Source: VGBV01 sp963813725 | Lineage (GTDB): Bacteria; Actinomycetota; Thermoleophilia; Solirubrobacterales; 70-9 | Reading direction: 5' to 3' | Length of the DNA stretch: 64,000 bases | Assembly (NCBI GenBank): GCA_963813725.1 | Contig: CAWFAI010000004.1 | Location: 34,926-98,925 of the forward strand | Shown here: piece after piece, positions 8,139 through 15,803 of the stretch | Layout of the letters: the number at the start of each line of letters is the position of its first letter | Position numbering within the stretch: position 1 is the stretch's first letter | Notes under the pieces: model-generated | What the model was told of the DNA's origin: nothing | The model's input: the letters and a program-made list of their open reading frames with translations, nothing else | Database searches by the model: none | Made by a program: the position numbers and the translations under genes

Positions 8139-8591
8139 CTACCCGGAACGCCGCGATTCGATGTCCCCGAGATGAGCGACGTTGGCGCGGTCCTCCTCCT
8201 CGGCGCTCGGACCACCGGCGAACCAGGCGTCCAGGATCTCGGCCAGCTCGGCCTCGGAGGTCGCGCGCAGGCTCAGCGCCAGCGCGTTGGCGTCGTTCCA
8301 GCGCCGCGCGCCCTCGGCGGTCTGGGCGTCCAGGCACAGCGCAGCGCGGACCCCCTCGACCTTGTTCGCCGCGATCGAGGCGCCCGTTCCCGTCCAGCAG
8401 CAGACGATCGCCTGCTCGGCCCGCCCCTCGGCCACGTCGCGGGCGGCGGCCTCGCTGGCCCAGGCCCAGTCGTCGCGCTCGTCCTCGCTCAGGGCGCCGT
8501 GCGGGATCGCCTCGTGCCCCCGCCTGGAGAGCTCGGCCAGCACGGCATGGGCGACGCCCACCTGCTCGTCGGCTGCGACCGCGATCCTCAT
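8139..8591 (-). CDS. RpiB/LacA/LacB-family sugar-phosphate isomerase-like protein
   Basis: 150 residues. MRIAVAADEQ, the CCWTGTGASIAANKVEGVRAALC block and ARRWNDANALALSLR match the RpiB/LacAB fold, where the Cys of the (C)GTG loop acts as base; here the loop is CCWTGTG. The usual N-terminal DHAG is replaced by DEQV and the protein has a short acidic C-terminus, so classical ribose-5-phosphate isomerase activity is uncertain. It starts 7 bases after the sulfotransferase stop and ends 9 bases before the reductase start, so the three form one transcription unit. Confidence 0.85.
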   Translation of the reverse strand: MRIAVAADEQVGVAHAVLAELSRRGHEAIPHGALSEDERDDWAWASEAAARDVAEGRAEQAIVCCWTGTGASIAANKVEGVRAALCLDAQTAEGARRWNDANALALSLRATSEAELAEILDAWFAGGPSAEEEDRANVAHLGDIESRRSG

Positions 8592-8598
8592 CCCGCCG

Positions 8599-9618
8599 CT
8601 ACGCGTACTGCTTCCAACGCGGGAAGTCCCGCCCCGCGAACTCCTGGATCCGCCTCGAGTCCTCGCCGAAGAAGCCCAGCAGATGCGACTCGAGCTCGGG
8701 GGTCAGCTTCGGCTTCGGGGCCTCGGGGGCGTCGGGGTCGTGCACGACCTTCTCGACCATCCAGCGCATGCGCTCGGGCAGGCGGTCGAAGTTGCGGTCG
8801 AACGAGCGGAAGCCGGGCAGCTTGATCAGCTTCTCCATGAACTGGTACCGCTCGCCTTCCTTCGCCGTGGACCTCTCCCACTCCCGGTCGAACTGCTCGG
8901 AGGTGAAGCCGGAATCGACCCCGGCGAACTCGAAAGCGCGCCGCATGGTCGCCTCGCGGTCCTGCTGCAGCTCCTCCTGGGCGATGACGCAGATCTGCTC
9001 GGCGGGAAAGAGCTGAAGGTAGGGCTGCAGCTGCATCCAGTACATCGATCGCGTGACGTAGGTCTGGTCGTCGCGCGTCAGCACCTCGTCCATCGGCCGC
9101 GTCTCATACCCGGCGCCCGTGGCGTGGCGCCAATGGCTGAGGATGCGGCTGATCGGGTCGCGGACCATGTAGAGCAGCTTCGCGTCGGGCAGGTTGTCCC
9201 TGATGCGGGCGGCGACACCTTCGTAGCGGGGGAGGTTGGTGTAGTGAGGGGAGGACTCGCCGCGTACGGGCGAGCGGCCGTCGAAGCGGCCCTCGTACCA
9301 GGGGATCCCCAGGTCCCAGTTCAGCTCCCTGACGAAGAAGTTGAGCTCCTTCGGCTTCGACATGTTGATCTGGGGGTGCAGCCCCAGGTAGTGGTGGATG
9401 CTCGTGGTCCCGCACTTGAGCCCGCCGATGATGATCAGGTTCGGCATCGCGGCGCGGCGGCGCTTGCGCCTGGGCACGTTGCCCATGCGCTTGCGGTCGG
9501 TGGCATAACGCTCACGCGCGCGATCGCACATCGCCTCGTCGGCGGGGTCGTGGGCCGTGCCCGTGGCCGGGGGAGCCGGCGGAGGTGCTGGACGGCGGCC
9601 CTGCTCGGTCGTCGCCAT
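8599..9618 (-). CDS. PAPS-dependent sulfotransferase
   Basis: 339 residues. The 5'-phosphosulfate loop is IIIGGLKCGTTSIHHYL (about residue 60) and the 3'-phosphate site is MVRDPISRILSHWRH. The Pro/Ala-rich first 25 residues look like a flexible extension. Bacterial members of this group transfer sulfate from PAPS to sugars, lipids or small molecules; the acceptor is not predictable. ATG 9618 is preferred to an upstream in-frame ATG because a TACACT hexamer ends 9 bases before it. First gene of an apparent operon with the RpiB-like and RibD-like genes. Confidence 0.92.
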   Translation of the reverse strand: MATTEQGRRPAPPPAPPATGTAHDPADEAMCDRARERYATDRKRMGNVPRRKRRRAAMPNLIIIGGLKCGTTSIHHYLGLHPQINMSKPKELNFFVRELNWDLGIPWYEGRFDGRSPVRGESSPHYTNLPRYEGVAARIRDNLPDAKLLYMVRDPISRILSHWRHATGAGYETRPMDEVLTRDDQTYVTRSMYWMQLQPYLQLFPAEQICVIAQEELQQDREATMRRAFEFAGVDSGFTSEQFDREWERSTAKEGERYQFMEKLIKLPGFRSFDRNFDRLPERMRWMVEKVVHDPDAPEAPKPKLTPELESHLLGFFGEDSRRIQEFAGRDFPRWKQYA

Positions 9619-9627
9619 AGGCGCGAC

Positions 9628-9633
9628 AGTGTA
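9628..9633 (-). promoter_or_regulatory. Leaderless -10 (TACACT) for sulfotransferase
   Basis: TACACT on the minus strand ends 9 bases before ATG 9618. Confidence 0.5.
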
Positions 9634-9674
9634 GGGGCATGAAGCACGGGCGGACGGCGGATCCGCCCCGCCAA

Positions 9675-9680
9675 TAGCCT
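9675..9680 (+). promoter_or_regulatory. Leaderless -10 (TAGCCT) for dehalogenase-like gene
   Basis: TAGCCT ends 7 bases before GTG 9688. The divergent -10 at 9628-9633 lies 41 bases away. Confidence 0.5.
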
Positions 9681-9687
9681 GCCCTGC

Positions 9688-10572
9688 GTGGACGTGTTCC
9701 GCACCCCCGACGAGCGCTTCGAGGGCCTGCCCGGCTACGACTTCGACCCCCACTACGCCGAGGTGGACGGCCTGCGCCTGCACTACGTGGACGAGGGCGA
9801 GGGCCGCCCGGTCGTCTGCTTCCACGGCGAGCCGGACTGGTCATACCTCTACCGGAAGATGCTGCCGCCGCTCGTAGACGGCGGCTACCGCGTCATCTGT
9901 CCCGACCTGGCCGGATTCGGGCGCTCGGACAAGGCGACCGACCGTGGCTGGTACAGCTATGACCGCCACTGCGAACTGATGTCGGGCCTGCTGGCGCGGC
10001 TCGATCTCAGCGACGCGGTGGTCGTCGGTCAGGACTGGGGCGGACCGATCGGCCTGCGCTGGGCGGTCGAGAACGACGACCGCGCCGGCGCCCTGGTGAT
10101 CATGAACACGGGCATCTTCACCGGGCGGGTTTCGAAGGGGTTTCTCGCCTGGCGTGAGTTCGCCGAGAAGAACCCGGACCTGCCGGTCGGGTTCGTGATG
10201 CAGGGCGGGACGGCGACTGAGCTGCCGGAGGAGGTCGTGGCCGCCTACGACGCACCCTTTCCCACCGTCGAGTCGAAGGCCGGCGCGGCCCAGTTCCCGC
10301 TGCTCGTCCCGACCTCGGAGCAGGACCCGGTCGCGGGGACGATGCGCGAGCTCGCCGACGCGCTCGGGCGCTGGGAGAAGCCGGTGCTCCTCGCGTTCTC
10401 GGACAGCGACCCGGTCTTCCCGTACCCGAAGGCCGGCGAGCGCTTCATCGAGCTGATCCCCTCGGCTGAGGAGCAGGTCAGGATCGAGGGTGCCGCGCAC
10501 TTCCTGCAGGAGGATCGCGGCGAGCAGGTCGCGGAAGAGATACTGAGGTTCCTGCGCGCGGGGAAAAGCTGA
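9688..10572 (+). CDS. Haloalkane dehalogenase-like alpha/beta hydrolase
   Basis: 294 residues starting at GTG 9688. It carries the features of subfamily I haloalkane dehalogenases: oxyanion segment CFHGEPDWSYLYRKM (about 44-58), nucleophile elbow VVGQDWGGPIG with Asp116 followed by the halide-binding Trp, an acid in FSDSDPVF (about 239-241) and the catalytic His271 in GAAHFLQED. The family replaces carbon-bound halogen by hydroxyl through an Asp ester. Other hydrolases such as epoxide hydrolases share the Asp, so activity needs testing. The stop overlaps the likely CTG start of the next gene. Confidence 0.88.
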   Translation: MDVFRTPDERFEGLPGYDFDPHYAEVDGLRLHYVDEGEGRPVVCFHGEPDWSYLYRKMLPPLVDGGYRVICPDLAGFGRSDKATDRGWYSYDRHCELMSGLLARLDLSDAVVVGQDWGGPIGLRWAVENDDRAGALVIMNTGIFTGRVSKGFLAWREFAEKNPDLPVGFVMQGGTATELPEEVVAAYDAPFPTVESKAGAAQFPLLVPTSEQDPVAGTMRELADALGRWEKPVLLAFSDSDPVFPYPKAGERFIELIPSAEEQVRIEGAAHFLQEDRGEQVAEEILRFLRAGKS

Positions 10573-11420
10573 AGCCGCTGCGCGAGCTGACCCGGGCCCA
10601 GTGGAAGGCGGTCGGGCGCCAGTCGTATGAGCGCTTCGGCGAGGTCGGCCTTACCGATCGTGCCGCGGCCCTGGCCTACTACGGCTTCCTGTCGCTGTTC
10701 CCGGCGCTGATCGTCGGCGTCGCCCTGCTCGCCCTGTTCGGCAGCTACCCCGAGACCTACGAGAGCATCGTCGAGACGCTGCGCGACGCCGCTCCCGGCG
10801 AGGCCGTGAACACGATCGACAGCGCGCTCAAGAACGTGCTGCAAGGCGGCGGCGCTTCCGGGTTGCTCGGGATCGGCCTCGTGACCGCGTTCATCACGGC
10901 GTCGGGGGCGATCGGAGCGTCGATCCGCGCGCTTGAGGCGATCAACCAGACCCGGGAGGACGCCAGCTTCGTCCGCAGCAACCTCACGCGCCTGTGGCTG
11001 ACCGTGGCGCTGATGGCGCTGATGTTGGTCGCGACCCTGGCCCTGCTCGTCGCCGGACCCCTGTTCGGTGCGATCGCGGACGCCGCCGGCCTCGGCGACA
11101 CGGGTCGTAGGATCGTGCAGCTGCTCCGCTACCCGACAGGCCTGGCGGCGCTGCTTGCCGCGCTGCTGCTGCTTTACACGCTCGGGCCGGCGGGCACCAG
11201 GCGCCGCCCGATCGAGCACCTGCCGGGCGCCGCCTTCGCGGGCCTGCTCTGGCTGCTCGCGTCGGTCGCCTTCTCGTTCTACGTCGACAACTTCGGCAGC
11301 TACGACAAGACCTACGGCAGCCTGGGGGCGGTGATCGTGCTGCTGATCTGGATCTACGTCGGCGCCGTGGCGATGCTGCTGGGCGCGCTCCTCAACCGCG
11401 AGCTGACCCGGATCCGATAG
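10569..11420 (+). CDS. YihY/BrkB-family inner membrane protein (probable CTG start)
   Basis: About 283 residues. The frame is open and homologous well before the first GTG at 10806: LTDRAAALAYYGFLSLFPALI is the typical N-terminal block of the family. No ATG, GTG or TTG lies in frame upstream. CTG 10569 overlaps the TGA of the hydrolase (CTGA) and has GGGGA 4 bases before it, so I take it as start. About six membrane segments follow, with NFGSYDKTYGSLGAVIVLLIWIY near the end. The family was once called ribonuclease BN but is now regarded as a transport or membrane-associated protein of unknown substrate. Confidence 0.85.
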   Translation: MKPLRELTRAQWKAVGRQSYERFGEVGLTDRAAALAYYGFLSLFPALIVGVALLALFGSYPETYESIVETLRDAAPGEAVNTIDSALKNVLQGGGASGLLGIGLVTAFITASGAIGASIRALEAINQTREDASFVRSNLTRLWLTVALMALMLVATLALLVAGPLFGAIADAAGLGDTGRRIVQLLRYPTGLAALLAALLLLYTLGPAGTRRRPIEHLPGAAFAGLLWLLASVAFSFYVDNFGSYDKTYGSLGAVIVLLIWIYVGAVAMLLGALLNRELTRIR

Positions 11421-11435
11421 GGACGCGCGGCGGGC

Positions 11436-11441
11436 TATCTT
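11436..11441 (+). promoter_or_regulatory. Leaderless -10 (TATCTT) for YbhN-like gene
   Basis: TATCTT ends 7 bases before GTG 11449. Confidence 0.5.
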
Positions 11442-11448
11442 GCCCGCC

Positions 11449-12504
11449 GTGAGCGCGCCTCCGCTCGGCTTCGACCCGAGCTCGTCATGGGATCGGTTCC
11501 TACGGGGGGCCGACGAGTTCTTCGACCGCCTCGGGGACATCGGCTGGCCGGCCATGGCCGTGGCGCTCGCGTTCTATCTGGCGCACCTGCTGGCGCGGAC
11601 CCGCGCCTGGCAGAACGTGCTGCGGGCTGCCTATCCGAACAGCGAGGTCTCCTACGCGAAGATCACGGCCTCCTACCTGGCGGGCGCCGGGCTCAACAGC
11701 TTCATTCCCGCTCGCGTCGGCGACGCGGTCAAGATCTTCCTCGCGAAGAAGTCGGTCAGGCGCTCCTCCTACCCGGCGATCACGTCCTCGTTCTTCGTCC
11801 AGTCGGTCTTCGACACGACCGCGGGCATCCTCGTATTCGCCTTCGCCCTCACGCAGGGGCTGCTGCCGGCGCCGCCCGACCTGCCCAACCTGCCCGCCTT
11901 CGAGATCTCCTTCTGGGCCGAGAACCCCGACCTGCTGATCTTCTTCATCACCGCGCTTGCGATCGCCGCCGTGATCCTGTTCGCGGTCCTGGCGCGCCGG
12001 GCCGAGCGGTTCTGGGAGAAGGTCAAGCAGGGCGTCGTCATCCTCACCGACATCCCCCGCTACCTGCGCGAGGTCGCGCTGTGGCAGGGGGTCGGCTGGT
12101 TGATGCGCTTCTTCAGCTTCTGGTTCTTCCTCGAGGCGTTCCACATCGGCGGCTCGTTCGAGAACGTGATGGTGGTGATGAGCGTGCAGGCGGTCTCGAC
12201 GCTGCTGCCGTTCACCCCCGGCGGCGCCGGCGCCCAACAGGCCCTGCTGGTCGCGACCCTGACCGGGCCGGGGCCGATCGCGGTCCTCACCTACTCGGTC
12301 GGCCAGCAGATCGCCGTCGCGGTCTGGGCCGTGTTGCTGGGGTTCCTGGCGCTGGCCTTCGTCTTCCGGACCACCGACTGGCGCAGCCTGATCCGCAGCG
12401 CCGGAGAGGAGGCCGACGAGCATCGCCGGCGCACCGAGGAGGCCGAGGGGCGCAGCGAGGCCGCCGAGGCCGCGCGGGAAAAGCAGCGCGCCCACCCCGG
12501 GTAG
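11449..12504 (+). CDS. Flippase-like membrane protein (YbhN/UPF0104, LPG synthase TM region)
   Basis: 351 residues with about eight membrane segments and the conserved blocks YLAGAGLNSFIPARVGDAVKIFL near residue 70 and LLPFTPGGAGAQQALLVATL near residue 245, typical of the flippase domain found alone or fused to lysyl-phosphatidylglycerol synthases. The C-terminus is a charged Arg/Glu tail (about 315-351). The family is thought to move lipids or lipid-linked compounds across the membrane. GTG 11449 is used rather than the TTG at 11440 because of the -10 spacing. It follows the YihY gene by 28 bases. Confidence 0.88.
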   Translation: MSAPPLGFDPSSSWDRFLRGADEFFDRLGDIGWPAMAVALAFYLAHLLARTRAWQNVLRAAYPNSEVSYAKITASYLAGAGLNSFIPARVGDAVKIFLAKKSVRRSSYPAITSSFFVQSVFDTTAGILVFAFALTQGLLPAPPDLPNLPAFEISFWAENPDLLIFFITALAIAAVILFAVLARRAERFWEKVKQGVVILTDIPRYLREVALWQGVGWLMRFFSFWFFLEAFHIGGSFENVMVVMSVQAVSTLLPFTPGGAGAQQALLVATLTGPGPIAVLTYSVGQQIAVAVWAVLLGFLALAFVFRTTDWRSLIRSAGEEADEHRRRTEEAEGRSEAAEAAREKQRAHPG

Positions 12505-12511
12505 ACGCCGC

Positions 12512-13159
12512 TCAGCCCGGCGAGCGTGAGGGAATCCGCCACCGCCACGGCGGGCGCTCGCCGGCCCCGAAACGATGGTGGTTGCGCCCGGCGAGCGTCT
12601 CCAGCGGCACCAGCGCCGGGGCGTCCTCGAGGTTCAGGCGGATCGCGGCCGCCGAAGCCAGCTCGCGGGGGCCGCCCGAGCGCAGCAGCGAGGTCCAGCC
12701 CAGGGTGGGCCGGTAGAGCCAGTAGGTGACCAGCACTCCGCCCCCCGCCCGCCGCAGGTCCTGGACCGACGTGAACGCGGTGACCCTGCGGTTCGAGGCC
12801 GTCAGCCCGGGCTCTCGCCCCGGCGCGGCGCAGCTCGCCCGCCGACAGCGGCGGTAGTCGACGGGCAGCAGGCCCCTCACAGCCAGCGAGCCCGGCGGGG
12901 GCGCCAGGTGGCGGACCAGCTTGCCGAGCGAAAAGCCGTAGGCGAGCGCCAGGGGGTTGCGCCCGCATGGGACCGGATGGCGGGGCGCGCAGGCGATGCG
13001 GCGGGCGATCGAGCCGCCCAGCTCGCGCGCGGAGTCGCCCGGGGGCGCCCCGGCCAGTGCGCCCACGCCGGCCGCAAACAGCATCGCGACCAGGAGGGCC
13101 AGCGCCACGTGCTCGACGGCGGCCGCCCCGCGCTGCCGGGGATCGCTGTAGCTGGCCAC
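12512..13159 (-). CDS. Hypothetical single-pass protein with TadE-like N-terminus
   Basis: 215 residues from GTG 13159. RQRGAAAVEHVALALLVAMLFAAG resembles the short basic start plus Gln/Glu-containing hydrophobic helix of TadE/TadF-type pseudopilins; the rest is Arg/Pro/Gly-rich with four Cys between about 57 and 110 (ACAPRHPVPC, RRCRRASC) that could pair outside the cell. No pilus genes are nearby, so a link to a Tad system is only a suggestion. It converges on the YbhN-like gene with 7 bases between them. Confidence 0.6.
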   Translation of the reverse strand: MASYSDPRQRGAAAVEHVALALLVAMLFAAGVGALAGAPPGDSARELGGSIARRIACAPRHPVPCGRNPLALAYGFSLGKLVRHLAPPPGSLAVRGLLPVDYRRCRRASCAAPGREPGLTASNRRVTAFTSVQDLRRAGGGVLVTYWLYRPTLGWTSLLRSGGPRELASAAAIRLNLEDAPALVPLETLAGRNHHRFGAGERPPWRWRIPSRSPG

Positions 13160-13209
13160 GCCGTGACGCTCCCGGGCGCAGGCGCGCGAGGGGCGCGCGG
13201 ATCGTCACC

Positions 13210-13215
13210 TATGAT
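13210..13215 (+). promoter_or_regulatory. Leaderless -10 (TATGAT) for small protein
   Basis: TATGAT, a near-consensus hexamer, ends 6 bases before ATG 13222. Confidence 0.6.
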
Positions 13216-13221
13216 CGGCGG

Positions 13222-13494
13222 ATGGAAGCCGGAGGATTCGGTGGCCTGTTCGGGGACCCCGACGAGATGCGGCGCCGGATGGAGGAGCTCGCCGAGCAGA
13301 TGCAGAGTTCTCAGAAGGTCGCCTGGGCGGACAACGCGATCAAGCTCGCCGTGGACATGACCGTGGCGGCGATCAACTCGATCGAGCTGACCGGCTCGAG
13401 CGAAGAGCAGGCCGCGCAGGTCCGGGACGCGATCCGGGTGATCTTCCCGGAGGCCGTGACCCTGGTGCGGGAGGCCCGCGAGGGCCTGGCCTGA
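13222..13494 (+). CDS. Small conserved-looking helical protein, unknown function
   Basis: 90 residues. An N-terminal GGFGGLFGDPDEMRRRMEELAEQM is followed by amphipathic helices with no membrane segment and no Cys. The start is fixed by the near-consensus -10 six bases upstream; longer in-frame starts are shadows of the gene on the other strand. It lies 10 bases before the SDR gene and probably shares its transcript. I do not recognise a family. Confidence 0.7.
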   Translation: MEAGGFGGLFGDPDEMRRRMEELAEQMQSSQKVAWADNAIKLAVDMTVAAINSIELTGSSEEQAAQVRDAIRVIFPEAVTLVREAREGLA

Positions 13495-13504
13495 GCGGCC
13501 GCCC

Positions 13505-14329
13505 ATGGCCCTGCCCACACCCTCGGTCGGCAGCACCGCGCTGATCACCGGTGCCTCGGCCGGCATCGGCGTCGCGATCGCCCGCGAGCTGGCGAAGCGG
13601 GGCCACAACGTCACCCTCGTCGCCCGGCGCGAGGACCGGCTGCGCAGCCTGGCGACCGAGCTCTCCGAAGAACACGGTGTCGAGGCGGCCGCGCTCGCCT
13701 GCGATCTGATCGACCCCGAGGAGCGGGATCGGCTGGCTGGCGAGGTCCACGGCCTGGGCCGCTCGGTCGAGGTGCTGGTGAACAACGCCGGCTTCGGCTC
13801 GCGAGGACGCTTCGTCAGCAACGACCCCGGTCGCATGGTCGGCATGGTCCGCCTGAACGTCGAGGCGGTGGTGGACCTGACCAGCCGTTACCTGCCGGGC
13901 ATGGCTGAGCGCGGTCGCGGGGCGATCGTCAACGTCGCCTCGGTCGCAGCCTTCCAGCCGCTTCCGGGGTCGGCCACGTACGCCGCCAGCAAGGCCTTCG
14001 TTCTCTCGTTCAGCGAGGCGCTGCACACCGAGCAGCGCGGCAGCGGCGTCACCGTCACCGCCGTTTGCCCGGGGCCGGTCAAGACCGAGTTCACGGATGT
14101 GGCCGGGATGTCGGGCGTCGAGAACGAGACGCCGGACGCATTCTGGATGTCGGCCGAGGAGATCGGCCGCCACGCGGTCGACGGCGCCGACCACGGCAAG
14201 CGGGTGGTCGTCCCCGGCGCGCTCAACCGGGCGCAGTCGCTGGTGGGCCAGCACACCCCGCGCGTGCTGGCGCTGCCGGTGATCGACCGCATCTGGGGGT
14301 CGGCCACGAGGGGCTCGCTGGAGCGCTGA
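13505..14329 (+). CDS. Short-chain dehydrogenase/reductase
   Basis: 274 residues with the classical SDR signature: cofactor loop GASAGIGVAIA (TGxxxGxG type), VARREDRL (Arg after strand 2 suggests NADP), NNAGFGSRG, catalytic Ser in ASVAAFQPLPGS, and YAASK (Tyr/Lys). The block PGPVKTEF is also typical. It resembles the DltE/YqjQ-type SDRs acting on lipid or steroid-like ketones. Its stop overlaps the ATG of the following hydrolase (TGATG), so the two are translationally coupled. Confidence 0.92.
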   Translation: MALPTPSVGSTALITGASAGIGVAIARELAKRGHNVTLVARREDRLRSLATELSEEHGVEAAALACDLIDPEERDRLAGEVHGLGRSVEVLVNNAGFGSRGRFVSNDPGRMVGMVRLNVEAVVDLTSRYLPGMAERGRGAIVNVASVAAFQPLPGSATYAASKAFVLSFSEALHTEQRGSGVTVTAVCPGPVKTEFTDVAGMSGVENETPDAFWMSAEEIGRHAVDGADHGKRVVVPGALNRAQSLVGQHTPRVLALPVIDRIWGSATRGSLER

Positions 14330-15132
14330 TGCCAACGCTCGAGGCCCGCGGCGTCGAGCTGAGCTGGAGCGAGATCGGCAGCGGCAACACGGTGCTGCTG
14401 GTCCACGAGACCGCGACGAGCTCCGAGTCGTGGGAGCCGGTCGCGTCGGCGCTCGCGGAAGACGCCAGGGCCGTGAGATATGACCGCCGGGGCTGGGGCG
14501 CATCGAGCGCGCCCGACGGCTATCGGCGCACCACCATCGAGGAGCAGAGCGAGGACGCCGCCGTGCTGCTGGACTCGATCGAAGCCGGCGCCGCGGTCGT
14601 CTGCGGGGCCGGAGTCGGAGCCGTGATCGCCCTGGACCTGGTCATGCGCCGTCCGGAGTTGGTCGCGGGGGCGGTGCTGGTGGAGCCGCCCCTGATGGCG
14701 CTGTTGCCCGCAGCGACCGAGGCGCTCTCTGAGGACCGCGCGGCCCTGCAGGACGCCGTCGCCGATCGCGGGGCCGAGGGAGCGGTCGAGCTCTACCTCT
14801 CGGGGGCGCTCTCGGCCCTGGGCGCGGGGGCCGGCCGCCTGCCGCCCGACCTCACGGCCGGCGCGGGCGAGCGCCCCGCCGTCCTCTTCGCCGAGCTGGG
14901 CGCCCCTGCGGGGTGGCGCATGCCGCTGCCCGAGCTGGCCTCGGCTGCGAGGCCATCGCTGATCGTGACCGCGGCCTCGACGCCCCAACTGCTCCGCGAG
15001 GCAGCCGAGGCCCTTGGTTCGCGGCTGGCCGGCAGCGAGCTGCGAGAGGTGGACGAGGAGCGAACGGCTCCCCACCTGGGCGACCCGGGCGGCGTCGCCG
15101 CGCTGGCGCTGGAGCTGGCCGGCCCCGGCTAG
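14329..15132 (+). CDS. Alpha/beta hydrolase-fold protein lacking the nucleophile Ser
   Basis: 267 residues with the fold markers VLLVHETATSSESWEPV, VRYDRRGWGASSAPDGY and AVVCGAGVGAVIALDL. The last is the nucleophile elbow; the usual GxSxG is GAGVG, so the nucleophile position is Gly. The putative C-terminal His is in APHLGDPGG. A non-hydrolytic role is therefore possible, such as binding a ligand of the coupled SDR. It overlaps the convergent gene by 4 bases. Confidence 0.82.
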   Translation: MPTLEARGVELSWSEIGSGNTVLLVHETATSSESWEPVASALAEDARAVRYDRRGWGASSAPDGYRRTTIEEQSEDAAVLLDSIEAGAAVVCGAGVGAVIALDLVMRRPELVAGAVLVEPPLMALLPAATEALSEDRAALQDAVADRGAEGAVELYLSGALSALGAGAGRLPPDLTAGAGERPAVLFAELGAPAGWRMPLPELASAARPSLIVTAASTPQLLREAAEALGSRLAGSELREVDEERTAPHLGDPGGVAALALELAGPG

Positions 15133-15803
15133 GCGGCCTGGCGCGGCGCCGCGGTGACCTCGATCACGCCGCCCCGGCGGGCAGCGACGGCGCCGCCCTC
15201 CAGCACCACGGCGAGGATCGCGGTCGGGATCGCCGCCAGGACCGTGACCATGACGTCGATCGCGTAGGCCGCCCGACCCCTCCCGCCGCCGGGCCGCAGC
15301 CGGCCCGAGAGCGCCTCGGAGGCGAAGTCGCGGTGGAAGGTGAGCAGGTTCAGCAGCGTCTGCCACATCGAGGCCATCCCGGCGCGGGCCAGGTGGCGGA
15401 CCGCGCTCACCTCCAGTCCGCGCTTCGCCAGCAGCAGCTCGGCGGCGCGCGGCGAGGGCGTGAGCGCGGTGTCGCCCGGGCGCAGTGCCGCCCAGTTCTC
15501 GGCTCCGAGCCAGGCCTGCATGCTCGAGGCGTTCGGGGCGCGGAAGACGTGATGGCCGTTGCCCGCTGCTCCCATCAGCTGCGCAACCGCCTCCTCCGCG
15601 CCGGGGACGGCGTCGCGCGGGGCGGCGAGGCCGCAGTTCTCGCAGCGGTCGATCACCTGGTCCTCGCGGGGTCCCCAGCCCTCGGTCTCGACCCAGACGA
15701 ACAGGGGCTGATCGCAGGCCGGGCAGCGCGCCCCGCCCGGAGCCGCACCCTGCTCGAGGGTCACGGTGGGCCGACGGGCGGCCCTGCCCCTCGCGCGGGC
15801 CAT
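15129..15803 (-). CDS. Zinc-ribbon protein with C-terminal membrane segment, unknown function
   Basis: 224 residues. A basic N-terminus is followed by a four-Cys pattern CPAC...CENC (about 28-58) that should bind zinc. The middle part contains GDTALTPSPRAAELLLAKRGL and RAGMASMWQTLLNLLTFHRDFASEAL. A hydrophobic segment VMVTVLAAIPTAILAVVLEGGAV lies near residue 195. ATG 15803 is fixed by a TGATG overlap with the stop of the saccharopine-dehydrogenase-like gene, indicating coupling. The overall pattern resembles a degenerate methyltransferase-associated protein, but no cofactor motif is clear. Confidence 0.7.
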   Translation of the reverse strand: MARARGRAARRPTVTLEQGAAPGGARCPACDQPLFVWVETEGWGPREDQVIDRCENCGLAAPRDAVPGAEEAVAQLMGAAGNGHHVFRAPNASSMQAWLGAENWAALRPGDTALTPSPRAAELLLAKRGLEVSAVRHLARAGMASMWQTLLNLLTFHRDFASEALSGRLRPGGGRGRAAYAIDVMVTVLAAIPTAILAVVLEGGAVAARRGGVIEVTAAPRQAA

